Assembly (NCBI RefSeq): GCF_002251295.1
Contig: NZ_NPJA01000051.1
Span: 124,001-188,000 of the forward strand
DNA from: Prevotella sp. P5-50
Lineage (GTDB): Bacteria > Bacteroidota > Bacteroidia > Bacteroidales > Bacteroidaceae
Direction: 5' to 3'
Length of the DNA stretch: 64,000 nucleotides
Both the position numbers and the translations under genes were made by a program. Below are positions 18,201 through 26,147 of the stretch, piece after piece; within the stretch, counting starts at the first letter, position 1, and the number at the start of each line of letters is the position of its first letter. A model generated the notes under the pieces. That model worked only from the letters and a program-made list of their open reading frames with translations, had not been told where the DNA came from and made no database searches.

Positions 18201-18627
18201 CTTCGGCTGCTGATGATACAGGAACCACTGCCAGTTTCGCACCGCTTACCGAACCGACCGAACCGGTCAGGTCTTTACGTGCTTTACTGGTGTAACCCAC
18301 AACGACCACCTCATCAAGGGCGGCGTTGTCGTCCTGGAGGACGATTTTCAGATTGCTACCTGCTGCAACTTCCTGAGTCACCATACCGATGTATGAGATG
18401 ACCAGCTTCTTCGAGGCAGGCACCTTGATGGTGAAGTTACCGTCGAAGTCAGTTACGGCTGCATTCTTAGGATTTCCCTTTTCTACTACGGTTGCACCAA
18501 TAACGGCTTCGCCATTGGAGTCTGTGACTGTACCCTTAGCGACGGTCTGTGCATAAGCATTACCGACGATCAAGAGCATACACAGAACAAGTACCGTGCG
18601 TGAAATACTCTTAAAATAAACAGACAT
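15283..18627 (-). CDS. SusC/RagA TonB-dependent outer-membrane transporter
   Basis: The 1114-residue protein has a signal peptide (about 1-26, ending NAYAQ), then a carboxypeptidase-D-regulatory-like domain (GTVTDSNGEAVIGATV to about 105) and a TonB box region near DEVVVVGYTS. The plug follows (about 120-235, with IRGATSV-type and VLKDASLTAIYGAKGGNG motifs), then a 22-strand barrel ending in the outer-membrane signature FGLNVTF with a terminal Phe. It imports oligosaccharide with the adjacent SusD using TonB-ExbBD energy. It is the first gene of the operon. No SusR, hybrid two-component or ECF sigma/anti-sigma gene lies next to it, but two LacI-like palindromes lie upstream. Confidence 0.95.
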   Translation of the reverse strand: MSVYFKSISRTVLVLCMLLIVGNAYAQTVAKGTVTDSNGEAVIGATVVEKGNPKNAAVTDFDGNFTIKVPASKKLVISYIGMVTQEVAAGSNLKIVLQDDNAALDEVVVVGYTSKARKDLTGSVGSVSGAKLAVVPVSSAAEALQGKIAGVQITTVDGQPGADINIRVRGATSVTQSNQPLFIVDGFQVDNINDIPPTDIASIDVLKDASLTAIYGAKGGNGVVVVTTKSAKTGKVQVSFNGRLSVSSLARSMSQMNTFEFVDYQYDRAAANGNRSSWAKPFRGNFGNPKDISLYRNEATRDWQDEVLGNHPVNYSSNVTIGGGNETTRFNLSLTQSEDKGIILGSGVRRTNINLKLNTKITKNLEFTYNPKISYRRDEGAGGDNIGSGGLIDVLRYRPTAGLREWGSYEEMENEADASNFRLTNPVNDIQTNTQKKHGYTITNQFALKWSPIKGLVLRSEGNYTLGFSDTERFYGWQTGMAKAAINNNKPVAMLYKRNSESYTWTNTASYDLTLQDKHNLSFLLGQEIYHSQYKANQQAAHLFDQNIDAETALNNMALGQPYAEQTYTKRSTANRTASFFGQVSYNYQHKYLISGTFRADGSTKFAPGNQWGYFPSISGAWVINKEKFLKDVKWIDQLKLRAAFGLAGNNNIADDLWRYLYTTNATGGPAFGEATVGGELYYGAPGNYPNKDIKWETTITRNLAMDISLFGGRLSITPEIYWNTTRDLLYNSTIPGVSGYQKQMQNIGKVANNGWELTVNGDIVRGKDYVVSGNFTLGHNKMTIKKLNASDGNTPLYNTAGKWKSSIENDYVMQVGGELGLFYGFVYDGLYNWDEFTYPETASYEATPNNKATLNGMLIGGTVTDGYENNTGNGIFSSSNSGYSTLPGKIKLKDLNGDGQIDQKDMTVIGNTNPKWQGGFGLSGQWKSFDFTANFTYMLDFDVYNATAFAMSSSSSSQYNFFNVDSKFADKRWRYTAPEGFVNNDGHNITGETLYKNVYINGALGLYKNLNANASLWNPADVVNNVMFSYFVEDGSFLRCTDVTVGYTLPNLITKKFGIEKVRAYVSASNLFILTSYSGYDPEVDVQSGLTPSMDYNRYPRSRTFSFGLNVTF

Positions 18628-18676
18628 AAAATTAGTAGTTTTGAAAATTAGTAATATTTTTGATGTTGTTTGTTTG

Positions 18677-18684
18677 CAAAGTTA
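18677..18684 (-). promoter_or_regulatory. susC promoter (-7 box)
   Basis: On the minus strand TAACTTTG matches the Bacteroidota -7 consensus, 49 bp before the susC start. The matching -33 region is T-rich but lacks a clear TTTG, which would fit an activated promoter. Confidence 0.55.
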
Positions 18685-18729
18685 CTTAAAATTTATTAAA
18701 ACCCACCTAAAAAAGGTAAAATGTTCCAC

Positions 18730-18741
18730 GTAAACGTTTAC
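18730..18741. promoter_or_regulatory. LacI-type palindrome, proximal site
   Basis: GTAAACGTTTAC is a perfect 12-bp palindrome with the central CG typical of LacI/CcpA-family operators. It lies about 46 bp upstream of the susC -7 box, a reasonable position for an activator or for one half of a looping repressor. Confidence 0.5.
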
Positions 18742-18806
18742 ATTGGAATTGTTGTTTCCAATGATATTAGGTGGAAGTCGGTTTCCGTATTGATCCCCCA
18801 TCAGCA

Positions 18807-18834
18807 CTCTGGAGCGATGAGTTTCGCTCCAGAG
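18807..18834. other. Perfect 11-bp hairpin upstream of susC
   Basis: CTCTGGAGCGA (18807-18817) pairs with TCGCTCCAGAG (18824-18834) around a 6-base loop, and flanking CATCAG/TTGATG can extend it. No T-run follows on either strand. It lies between the two LacI-type palindromes. It may be an operator, a relic terminator or repeat debris. Confidence 0.45.
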
Positions 18835-18966
18835 ACTTGATGGGATTTGAGGGCAAAAGGATTTTCCCATAGATGCTGTTGATGTGTATATAATTGTCAG
18901 TAGTTTGATGATGCAAAGATACTACTTTCTTTTCGTTGCTGATAAATATTCATCGCATTATTACAC

Positions 18967-18978
18967 GTAAACGTTTTC
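18967..18978. promoter_or_regulatory. LacI-type palindrome, distal site
   Basis: GTAAACGTTTTC differs from the proximal palindrome at one base and lies 237 bp from it, within ACACGTAAACGTTTTCGC. Paired sites at this distance suggest looping. Nothing coding lies between 18685 and 19140. Confidence 0.45.
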
Positions 18979-19140
18979 GCTAATTGTTGCAGGTACAGGC
19001 TGTGCTTGAAGTAGTTTTATAGGAGGTGTTACAAAAAGGATCATTCGTGTTCTTTATATATATTATAATGTATACGCACGCACACGCGCACACGCGAATC
19101 TCTTAAATTGTTAACACCGAACACCAATATGGCACCATCC

Positions 19141-20130
19141 TACAGTTATTTTAGTTTTCAAGAAAATTTCGACCACACGACCACAGATATCCGCATCACG
19201 TTATCCTTCAACATCTTACAGGTGTGGTCAATTCCTAAAAATCGGGATTTTCGACCACACTTCGACCACCAGTGCAACGATGTGATGTACACGAATCAGC
19301 CTAAAGAATGATGCTTTTCAATGTGGAATTACTATTGTTTTCGGCAAAAGAGCAGAGCTGAGTTACTTTTGTCCTTTCAGGACGTGGTTGATTATGTGCA
19401 TTCATATCCGCAGGGCGATGCCCTGGGCTAAGGAAACCATTGGGCTTTCAGCCCGCCTTTGCTTGTTTGGTTATTAACACATCTTTAGTTGTTGGGTATT
19501 AGCCCGTCTTTAGTTGTTGGGTATTAGCCCGTCTTTAGTCGCTGGGTTACTAACGCCCCGAATGGGGCAAAATCTTCATAGCCCAGGGTAACACCCTGGG
19601 GTGTATGATTTTATTTAGCCTACGTCCTGTAAGGACAAAAGTAAAGCGTGATCCTATTTTCCTTATAAAATACTATCGTTTATCAGCACTTTGACAAGCC
19701 TTGATAACACCTTTATCAAATATTGGATAACACCTTTATCAAATATTAGATAACACTTTCATCAAACGTTGGATAATACTCTTATCAAACGTTGGATAAT
19801 ATCTTTATCAAACGTTGAAAACACTTTTACCAAACGTTGGGCAACACTTTTGCCAAACGTTGGGTAACACTTTTGCCAAACGTTGGGCAACACTTTTGCC
19901 AAACGTTGGGTAACACTTTTGCCAACCATCTAACAACACCTTGACAAAACACTTTCTCCAAAATATCGATCAGTTTATGATAAGCATTTTCGTTAAGCCA
20001 AATAACGCAAGTTGGTGGTCGATTGATGGTCGACACTTCAGTTTCGACCACAGTATAAAGCACTGACCGACAACATGATACACTCATCTGTGGTCGTGTG
20101 GTCGAAATTTTCTTAAAACTATATTTTATG
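19141..20130. repeat. Family A composite repeat, copy A2
   Basis: About 990 bp between susC and the dacB-like gene. The ends are inverted repeats: TAGTTTT(C)AAGAAAATTTCGACCAC at the left (from 19152) and at the right (to 20122, other strand). CGACCAC heptamers occur as two direct, one inverted, two direct at each end. Inside, a nested palindromic module (about 19282-19650) is bounded by TTACTTTTGTCCTTTCAGG and its inverse. A 23-bp array follows. CCATCC borders both outer ends (19135-19140 and 20135-20140), a possible 6-bp target duplication. The open frame on the minus strand across the array encodes a periodic peptide (NVWQKCCPTFGKS) and is not credible as a gene. Confidence 0.78.
19692..19945. 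repeat. 23-bp tandem array in A2
   Basis: About eleven units of the type TTATCAAACGTTGGATAACAC, changing to TTGCCAAACGTTGGGCAACAC on the right. It is the reverse orientation of the array in A1 and the same orientation as in A3. Confidence 0.75.
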
Positions 20131-20165
20131 TTTGCCATCCGAGAATTGTGTTGTAGCAAACTGAA

Positions 20166-21509
20166 TTATTCTTTCATCATCATCTTACAAATACGATCTT
20201 GGAAGAGGCGAGACTCGGCTACTGGAGAGTCAACATTGATGATGGAGAAAATGTACCAATGGTCATCAGCAGCAAGAAGATAACCGCAAAGTGACGATGC
20301 ACCATAGGTGGTCATAGTGCCTGTTTTACAAAACAAACGACCTTTGTAGTCGGGATGGCTCATACGGGTAAGAAGCGAACCGCGTCGCTCGCCACCTACA
20401 GTGGATGCCAAAGCCTCATCAATAAAGAAATCCTTCAACTGCTTGTCACCATAAGCATAGCGCAGCATATCAACAAGAACAGAGGCTGACAGACGATTTT
20501 CGGGCGACAGTCCTGAACCGTCGTGAAAGACAAGACGCGTTGAAACACTATCGAGCACTTGTGTTTTCTCTCTCCAGAAAGTTTCGGCATAATGTTTTGC
20601 ATCCCAATTCATACGACGGTTGGGCATCAATCCCTGCTTCCAGTCAAGATGATAGAACACAGCATCTGCCTTAATATTGCTGCTATGGATGAGCATGGGA
20701 GTGATGACATCGCGAAGCAGATGGGATGAGGTGGCAACATAATGATACTTGCCACCACCGAAACGACCCTTTGAACGTCTTGCATTGACCGTTTTATCAT
20801 TGCGTACGGTCACTCCATTCATACGCATAGAGGCTCGGAAGGTGCGATCCACATAGCGCTTGCCACGGAGAAGAAGTGGAGTCCGGTTGTAAGGTATATC
20901 CCATGCTTTCGCCGTAGGATGCGGACGCAGCGTATCTTCTCGTGCCAAAGTGATATACACATTGCCACGAACATGACGGATTCCCCTACTCTGCATCTTC
21001 TTGATGAGTGGATCAAAACTCTCCATGAGTGGGTCATCATCGGCCATCAGAAGGAGATTGCCCACAAGGGTGTCACGCTTCATCTCTCCCATGACGAGGA
21101 TGTGTTCACGATATTGGTGGTTCATGCCTAAAGTCTTGAGCGCAGCAATAGCGGTGGAAATCTTCATACATGAGGCAGGTATAAAGCTTTCCGTATCATG
21201 ATATCTATAGACATAGCGTTGGGTGGTGGCGTCAAAAACAGAGACGGCAATCTTGTTGGTGTCGAGTCGCAACGGTTTGTGCATCAGACTGTCCAAACGG
21301 TGTTGCATCCTTTCGTCACATGCAAGCATCTCTGGTGTCACATGCAGCGTAGGCTTCTCTTCCTGTACTGGCTCGTCTGCACTTAACCAACTAAAGAATG
21401 CAACAAGCGCTACTATGATATAATAAATGACTGTGATAACCGCAGCAAGGAAGAGCAACAACAATGCTACCCTTCCTTTGCGAATGCGTCTTCTACGTTT
21501 TTTTTCCAT
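20166..21509 (-). CDS. dacB: D-Ala-D-Ala carboxypeptidase/endopeptidase, PBP4 (S13) family
   Basis: The 447-residue protein has a basic N-terminus (EKKRRRRIRKGR) and one membrane helix (about 14-40), so it is anchored in the inner membrane with the enzyme in the periplasm. All three penicillin-binding motifs are present: SxxK as SCMK (113-116), SxN in HSSNIKAD, and KTG in FCKTGTMTTYG. The spacing between the first two is long, as in the S13 family, which has an inserted domain. It trims or cleaves D-Ala-D-Ala cross-links in peptidoglycan. It is transcribed away from the sulP gene, with 99 bp between them. Confidence 0.9.
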   Translation of the reverse strand: MEKKRRRRIRKGRVALLLLFLAAVITVIYYIIVALVAFFSWLSADEPVQEEKPTLHVTPEMLACDERMQHRLDSLMHKPLRLDTNKIAVSVFDATTQRYVYRYHDTESFIPASCMKISTAIAALKTLGMNHQYREHILVMGEMKRDTLVGNLLLMADDDPLMESFDPLIKKMQSRGIRHVRGNVYITLAREDTLRPHPTAKAWDIPYNRTPLLLRGKRYVDRTFRASMRMNGVTVRNDKTVNARRSKGRFGGGKYHYVATSSHLLRDVITPMLIHSSNIKADAVFYHLDWKQGLMPNRRMNWDAKHYAETFWREKTQVLDSVSTRLVFHDGSGLSPENRLSASVLVDMLRYAYGDKQLKDFFIDEALASTVGGERRGSLLTRMSHPDYKGRLFCKTGTMTTYGASSLCGYLLAADDHWYIFSIINVDSPVAESRLFQDRICKMMMKE

Positions 21510-21546
21510 CTTGTATAAGCCCCACCTAAGTGCGGTCTTTAGCTAT

Positions 21547-21579
21547 GATTCCCCCACCCCACAGGGGTAAAGGGGAATC
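21547..21579 (-). terminator. Hairpin after sulP
   Basis: GATTCCCC (21547-21554) pairs with GGGGAATC (21572-21579), with further C/G pairing inside. It follows the sulP stop on the minus strand, but no T-run is present, so its action as a terminator is uncertain. Confidence 0.35.
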
Positions 21580-21608
21580 GTTCATTCATTTCAATATAAT
21601 TCTGGTGT

Positions 21609-23288
21609 TCAAGAAATAATCTCGTTGGCACGAGTAAGTGCCAAGTCGATATGGCTGCAGATATTCTCCTTGCCCAACAATTTCTCAAAATTGTTGCGGC
21701 GCAACACGGCTTCAACCTTGGGATTGACGCCCGACAACACGACAGTGATACCTTCCTTCTGGCTCATCAAACACATGTTCTCCAAGTTGTGAAGACCGGT
21801 AGAGTCGATAAACGGCACCTTACGCATGCGGATGATGCGCACTTTGGGTCGGTCGTTATAACTCGACATGATATCCTCGAAGCGGTTACCTGCACCGAAG
21901 AAGTAGGGACCGTTAATCTCATACACCTCCACTCCTTCAGGAATAGTCAGGTGGATAAGGTCGCCACGCTCCATGTCTGCATCCTCGTTGAGGTCGATTT
22001 CATCGTAGATAGCTGTCACATCGGTAGCTTCTGATACACGTTTCATAAAGAGCAGACATGCACAGATAAGGCCAAATTCAATAGCAACGGTAAGATCGAA
22101 TATGATGGTAAGGAAGAATGTGAGCAACAATACGGTAACATCGCTCTTCGGATTGCGCAACATGGCAAGGAAGGAACGCCAACCGCTCATATTATAGGAT
22201 ACCACCACCAATACTCCTGCCAAACAAGCCATCGGAATGTATTGTGCCAAGGGCATGAGGAAAAGGAAGATGAGCAACAACACTACGGCATGTACAATAC
22301 CGGCTACGGGGGTACGTCCACCGTTGTTGATGTTGGTCATCGTGCGTGCAATGGCACCAGTAGCGGGAATACCGCCAAAGAGTGGCGATGCAATATTAGC
22401 CAATCCCTGACCTATCAATTCGGTATTGGAGTTATGATGATCACCTATCACACCATCTGCCACTGTAGCAGACAGCAACGATTCGATGGCTCCCAACACA
22501 GCGATTGTCACTGCCGGACCTACCAATCCCTTAATGGTTTCCCATGAAAGGGCGGGCAACGTGGCTTCGGGCAGTTCGGAATGGATGCTAAAGCGGTCGC
22601 CAATAGTTTCTATGGTGGTCACACCGGCATACTGTTTGAGCAACAAGGCTGCCACAGTGATGATAATAATTGCCACCAACGAACCCGGCACCTTCTTGCT
22701 CACACGCGGCGTGAGTGCGATGATAATGACACTTGCCACACCCATCACGGTGCTCCAAAGGTCGATATTCGCTATATTATTAATATATGCCACCCATTTT
22801 TCCATGAAGTCGGCAGGTACAGTAGTCATCTGCATACCCAACAAATCCTTTACCTGAGTGGTGAAAATGGTAACGGCGATACCACTGGTGAAGCCCACAA
22901 CAATAGGATAAGGTATATATTTGATGATGGTTCCCAATCGCAATACACCGAGAAGTATCAGAAACACACCTGCCATCAGTGTGGCAATGGTCAGACCCTG
23001 CATACCATATTGCTGAATGATGCCATAGACGATGATGATGAACGCACCTGTAGGACCGCCAATCTGAACCTTGCTACCACCGAAAAGCGAGCAGAACAGT
23101 CCGGCAACAATGGCAGTGATGATACCCTTCTCTGGTGAGACACCACTGGCTATACCAAAAGCAATCGCCAATGGCAAAGCTACTATACCAACTATTAGTC
23201 CCGCCATAACGTCGGCGACAAACGTCTTTTTGTCGTAATGTGCAATAGCCGAAAAGAACTTCGGCTTAAAATCCAATGTTTTTATCAT
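21609..23288 (-). CDS. SulP family anion transporter with STAS domain
   Basis: The 559-residue inner-membrane transporter has the SulP core of multiple helices from about residue 25 to 400 (starting ADVMAGLIVGIVALPLAIAFG, the family's signature region) and a cytosolic STAS domain at about 440-555, with the conserved segment PFIDSTGLHNLEN. Members carry sulfate, bicarbonate or dicarboxylates with protons or sodium; the substrate cannot be assigned here. A hairpin at 23310-23343 separates it from mscL, so it has its own start of transcription. Confidence 0.9.
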   Translation of the reverse strand: MIKTLDFKPKFFSAIAHYDKKTFVADVMAGLIVGIVALPLAIAFGIASGVSPEKGIITAIVAGLFCSLFGGSKVQIGGPTGAFIIIVYGIIQQYGMQGLTIATLMAGVFLILLGVLRLGTIIKYIPYPIVVGFTSGIAVTIFTTQVKDLLGMQMTTVPADFMEKWVAYINNIANIDLWSTVMGVASVIIIALTPRVSKKVPGSLVAIIIITVAALLLKQYAGVTTIETIGDRFSIHSELPEATLPALSWETIKGLVGPAVTIAVLGAIESLLSATVADGVIGDHHNSNTELIGQGLANIASPLFGGIPATGAIARTMTNINNGGRTPVAGIVHAVVLLLIFLFLMPLAQYIPMACLAGVLVVVSYNMSGWRSFLAMLRNPKSDVTVLLLTFFLTIIFDLTVAIEFGLICACLLFMKRVSEATDVTAIYDEIDLNEDADMERGDLIHLTIPEGVEVYEINGPYFFGAGNRFEDIMSSYNDRPKVRIIRMRKVPFIDSTGLHNLENMCLMSQKEGITVVLSGVNPKVEAVLRRNNFEKLLGKENICSHIDLALTRANEIIS

Positions 23289-23309
23289 TATTATACTGAA
23301 AACAAAAAT

Positions 23310-23343
23310 AATAAGGTGACGCCGTGACGGGTGTCACCTTATT
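23310..23343 (-). terminator. Terminator after mscL
   Basis: A perfect 11-bp stem (AATAAGGTGAC 23310-23320, GTCACCTTATT 23333-23343) lies 22 bp after the mscL stop. The minus-strand sequence beyond it is mixed T/A. Confidence 0.7.
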
Positions 23344-23365
23344 AATAAATAAGTGATACTTAAAG

Positions 23366-23749
23366 TTACTTGTTTTTGAGCAAATCACGTATCTCAGCAA
23401 GAAGTTCTTCCTGAGTAGGACCAGCAGGAGCTGCAGGCTGTTCGGGCTCTGCCTTTTTGCGGTTGAACTTATTGATACCTTTAAGCATCAGGAAGATACA
23501 GAAAGCAATAATCAAGAAGTCAATGACATTCTGTACAAACATGCCATACTTCACCTCAGCATCAACAACCTTAATCGACAGTGCAGAGAAATCAACACCA
23601 CCAGTGAGCACACCAATGATAGGCATCAACACATTGTCAACCAGACTTGAAACGATCTTTCCGAATGCACCGCCGATGATAACGCCGACAGCCATGTCCA
23701 ACACGTTACCCTTCATGGCAAACTCTTTGAATTCACTAATAAAACTCAT
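23366..23749 (-). CDS. mscL: Large-conductance mechanosensitive channel MscL
   Basis: The 127-residue protein has the standard MscL layout: an amphipathic N-terminus ([24 protein letters not shown]), pore helix TM1, a periplasmic loop, TM2 ([16 protein letters not shown]) and a charged cytosolic helix ([17 protein letters not shown]). Length is normal for the family (about 130-150). It opens under membrane tension to release solutes in osmotic downshock. A strong ribosome site, AAAAAAAGGAAACAG, precedes the ATG. It is divergent from gap. Confidence 0.95.
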   Translation of the reverse strand: MSFISEFKEFAMKGNVLDMAVGVIIGGAFGKIVSSLVDNVLMPIIGVLTGGVDFSALSIKVVDAEVKYGMFVQNVIDFLIIAFCIFLMLKGINKFNRKKAEPEQPAAPAGPTQEELLAEIRDLLKNK

Positions 23750-23922
23750 AACTGTTTCCTTTTTTTAATTATATGTTACACGAGTGATTTAAATATTCAT
23801 TCTGCAAACTCCAAGTGGCAAACACCACACTTTTGTCACCTGTAATTGTGTTAAAGTCTCATCTTTTAACTTTATTAAAAGAATTAACTTCCATTTCTTC
23901 TGCAAAATTAGATATTTTTTTG

Positions 23923-23930
23923 TAACTTTG
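23923..23930 (+). promoter_or_regulatory. gap promoter (-7 box)
   Basis: TAACTTTG at 23923-23930 would start a leader of about 85 nt before gap. The -33 region is not a clean TTTG. Because the box lies inside the longer open frame, it excludes the upstream start at 23928. Confidence 0.55.
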
Positions 23931-24020
23931 TGCCCGAAAACAGGAAAAAGTGACTTTTGTGCCACATTTTTCAATATTAATGGGACAAATTATAACAAAC
24001 CTTTTAAATATTTTAAGAAA

Positions 24021-25049
24021 ATGACAAAAGTAGCAATTAACGGTTTTGGCCGTATTGGTCGTCTGGCTTTCCGTCAGATGTTTGAAGCAGATGGTTACGA
24101 GGTTGTTGCCATCAACGACCTGACAAGTCCTAAAATGTTGGCTCACCTTCTGAAGTATGACACTGCTCAGGGTGGTTTCGCTGGAAAGTACGGCGAAGGC
24201 AAACACACCGTAGAGGCTGGTGAAGACTACATCGTTGTTGACGGTAAGAAAATCACCATCTACGCTAAACCAAACGCAGCTGAGCTTCCTTGGGGTGAGC
24301 TGGGTGTTGACGTAGTTCTCGAGTGCACAGGTTTCTACACTTCAAAGGAGAAAGCTTCTGCACACATCAAGGCTGGTGCCCGCAAGTGCGTTATCTCTGC
24401 TCCTGCAGGTAACGACCTTCCCACTATCGTTTACAATGTAAACCACACCACTCTGACCAAGGACGACAACGTTATCAGCGCTGCTTCTTGCACCACTAAC
24501 TGCTTGGCTCCTATGGCTGCTGCTCTGAACAAGTACGCTCCTATCGCCAGCGGTATCATGTCAACCATCCACGCTTACACTGGCGACCAGATGATTCTTG
24601 ACGGTCCTCAGCGCAAGGGCGACCTCCGTCGTTCACGTGCAGGTGCTCAGAACATCGTTCCTAACTCAACTGGTGCTGCTAAGGCTATCGGTCTCGTTAT
24701 CCCAGAGCTGAACGGCAAACTGATTGGTTCTGCTCAGCGCGTTCCAACTCCTACTGGTTCAACCACTATCTTGGTTGCTGTCGTTAAGGGTAAGGACGTT
24801 ACCGTTGAGGGCATCAACGCTGCTATGAAGGCTGCTCAGACTGAGAGCTTCGGTTACAACGAGGATCAGATTGTATCAAGCGATATCATCGGTATGAAGT
24901 TCGGTTCTCTCTTCGACGCTACCCAGACCATGGTTAGCAAGATCGACGACGACACCTATCAGGTACAGGTTGTTTCTTGGTACGACAACGAGAACAGCTA
25001 CACCTCTCAGATGGTTCGTACTATCAAGTACTTCTCAGAGAACTGCTAA
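24021..25049 (+). CDS. gap: Glyceraldehyde-3-phosphate dehydrogenase
   Basis: The 342-residue glycolytic enzyme converts glyceraldehyde-3-phosphate to 1,3-bisphosphoglycerate with NAD+ and phosphate. It begins with the Rossmann motif INGFGRIGR (about 5-13) and has the catalytic cysteine in [12 protein letters not shown], then the expected HAYTGDQ and [10 protein letters not shown] segments. ATG 24021 is chosen because the protein then starts [10 protein letters not shown] like other GapA proteins and because the promoter lies downstream of the earlier open start. Codon use is strongly biased (GCT, GGT, AAC, AAG), unlike neighbouring genes, as expected for an abundant protein. A strong terminator follows, so it is monocistronic. 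Confidence 0.97.
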   Translation: MTKVAINGFGRIGRLAFRQMFEADGYEVVAINDLTSPKMLAHLLKYDTAQGGFAGKYGEGKHTVEAGEDYIVVDGKKITIYAKPNAAELPWGELGVDVVLECTGFYTSKEKASAHIKAGARKCVISAPAGNDLPTIVYNVNHTTLTKDDNVISAASCTTNCLAPMAAALNKYAPIASGIMSTIHAYTGDQMILDGPQRKGDLRRSRAGAQNIVPNSTGAAKAIGLVIPELNGKLIGSAQRVPTPTGSTTILVAVVKGKDVTVEGINAAMKAAQTESFGYNEDQIVSSDIIGMKFGSLFDATQTMVSKIDDDTYQVQVVSWYDNENSYTSQMVRTIKYFSENC

Positions 25050-25083
25050 TTAGCATTGTCCCCAAAAAGGCAACATTGATAAA

Positions 25084-25119
25084 AGCCGCCCTTGGCATGT
25101 GCCTTGGGCGGCTATTTTT
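25084..25119 (+). terminator. Intrinsic terminator after gap
   Basis: AGCCGCCC (25084-25091) pairs with GGGCGGCT (25106-25113), followed by ATTTTTC. A second small stem (TTGGCATGTGCCTT) fills the loop. It stands 34 bp after the gap stop codon. Confidence 0.9.
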
Positions 25120-25167
25120 CTAATTTGACAAAATTATAGCTATCCTTCAATACACTTCTAACCGCTT

Positions 25168-26103
25168 ATGCCATTCGATATGATAACCATTCTTGGTCCT
25201 ACTGCATCGGGAAAGACCGACCTTGCCGCCCATTTGGCAGTAAGCTTGGGAAACTGTGAAATCATCAGTGCAGATAGCCGACAGGTTTATAAACACATGG
25301 ACATCGGAACCGGAAAAGACTTGAAGGACTATGTGGTTAATGGTACGGCAGTGCCTTATCACTTGATAGACATCTGCGAACCTGGCACGAAATATAACCT
25401 TTTCCAATATCAGCAGGATTTCCAACAGGCATACAACGATATCAAGAACAGAGGCAAGATGCCCATCCTATGTGGTGGCACTGGACTTTATATCGAAGCT
25501 GTATTGAAAGGATATTCCCTATCACCCGTTCCACAAAACGAGCAACTGCGCAAAGACCTTGAAGGCAAGTCGCTGGAACAACTTACGGCTATGCTTCAAG
25601 AATTGAAAGCACAAAACGGCTCTGTCATGCACAACACGACCGATGTTGATTCTGCACAACGTGCCATACGTGCTATAGAAATAGAGACCTACAATCTCCA
25701 CACACCGACAGAACTGCGACAGGTGCCGCCCGTCCATTCACTTATCATCGGAGTAGATATCGACCGCGAAGCACGACGCAACAAGATCACCGAAAGACTC
25801 AAATCGCGTCTTGAAGAAGGCATGACTGATGAGGTGAAAGCCCTACTTGACAGGGGAATCCCTGCAGAAGACCTGATTTATTACGGACTGGAATACAAGT
25901 TTGTGACTGAATATCTTATAGGTAAACTCAGTTACGAAGAGATGTTCAAACGGTTGGAGATAGCCATTCACCAGTTTGCCAAGCGACAGATGACATGGTT
26001 TCGAGGCATGGAACGTCGCGGATTTACCATACATTGGATTGACGCTCTCCTACCAATGGATAAAAAAGTGGAGGAGATTCTGCGCATTTCCAAATCGGAA
26101 TAA
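25168..26103 (+). CDS. miaA: tRNA dimethylallyltransferase MiaA
   Basis: The 311-residue enzyme transfers a dimethylallyl group to A37 of tRNAs reading UNN codons. The P-loop ILGPTASGKTDLA comes at once, then ISADSRQVYKHMDIGTGK (typical MiaA), the segment PILCGGTGLY, and near the end IHQFAKRQMTWFR. The usual family length is about 300-315. A start four codons later (MITILG) is possible, with little effect. It is followed after 44 bp by the lipid-kinase gene on the same strand, and both lie behind the gap terminator. Confidence 0.95.
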   Translation: MPFDMITILGPTASGKTDLAAHLAVSLGNCEIISADSRQVYKHMDIGTGKDLKDYVVNGTAVPYHLIDICEPGTKYNLFQYQQDFQQAYNDIKNRGKMPILCGGTGLYIEAVLKGYSLSPVPQNEQLRKDLEGKSLEQLTAMLQELKAQNGSVMHNTTDVDSAQRAIRAIEIETYNLHTPTELRQVPPVHSLIIGVDIDREARRNKITERLKSRLEEGMTDEVKALLDRGIPAEDLIYYGLEYKFVTEYLIGKLSYEEMFKRLEIAIHQFAKRQMTWFRGMERRGFTIHWIDALLPMDKKVEEILRISKSE

Positions 26104-26147
26104 TCACAACCAATTATCAGTATTCAACATTAAAAGAAATATATAAG

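Noticed and set aside
19827..20159. A 110-codon open frame on the minus strand across repeat A2
   Set aside because: It encodes a periodic peptide produced by the 23-bp array and has no promoter or conserved start; the reading frame is a by-product of the repeat.
23928..24020. N-terminal extension of gap
   Set aside because: A promoter -7 box overlaps the upstream start, and the extension has no match to known GAPDH proteins.
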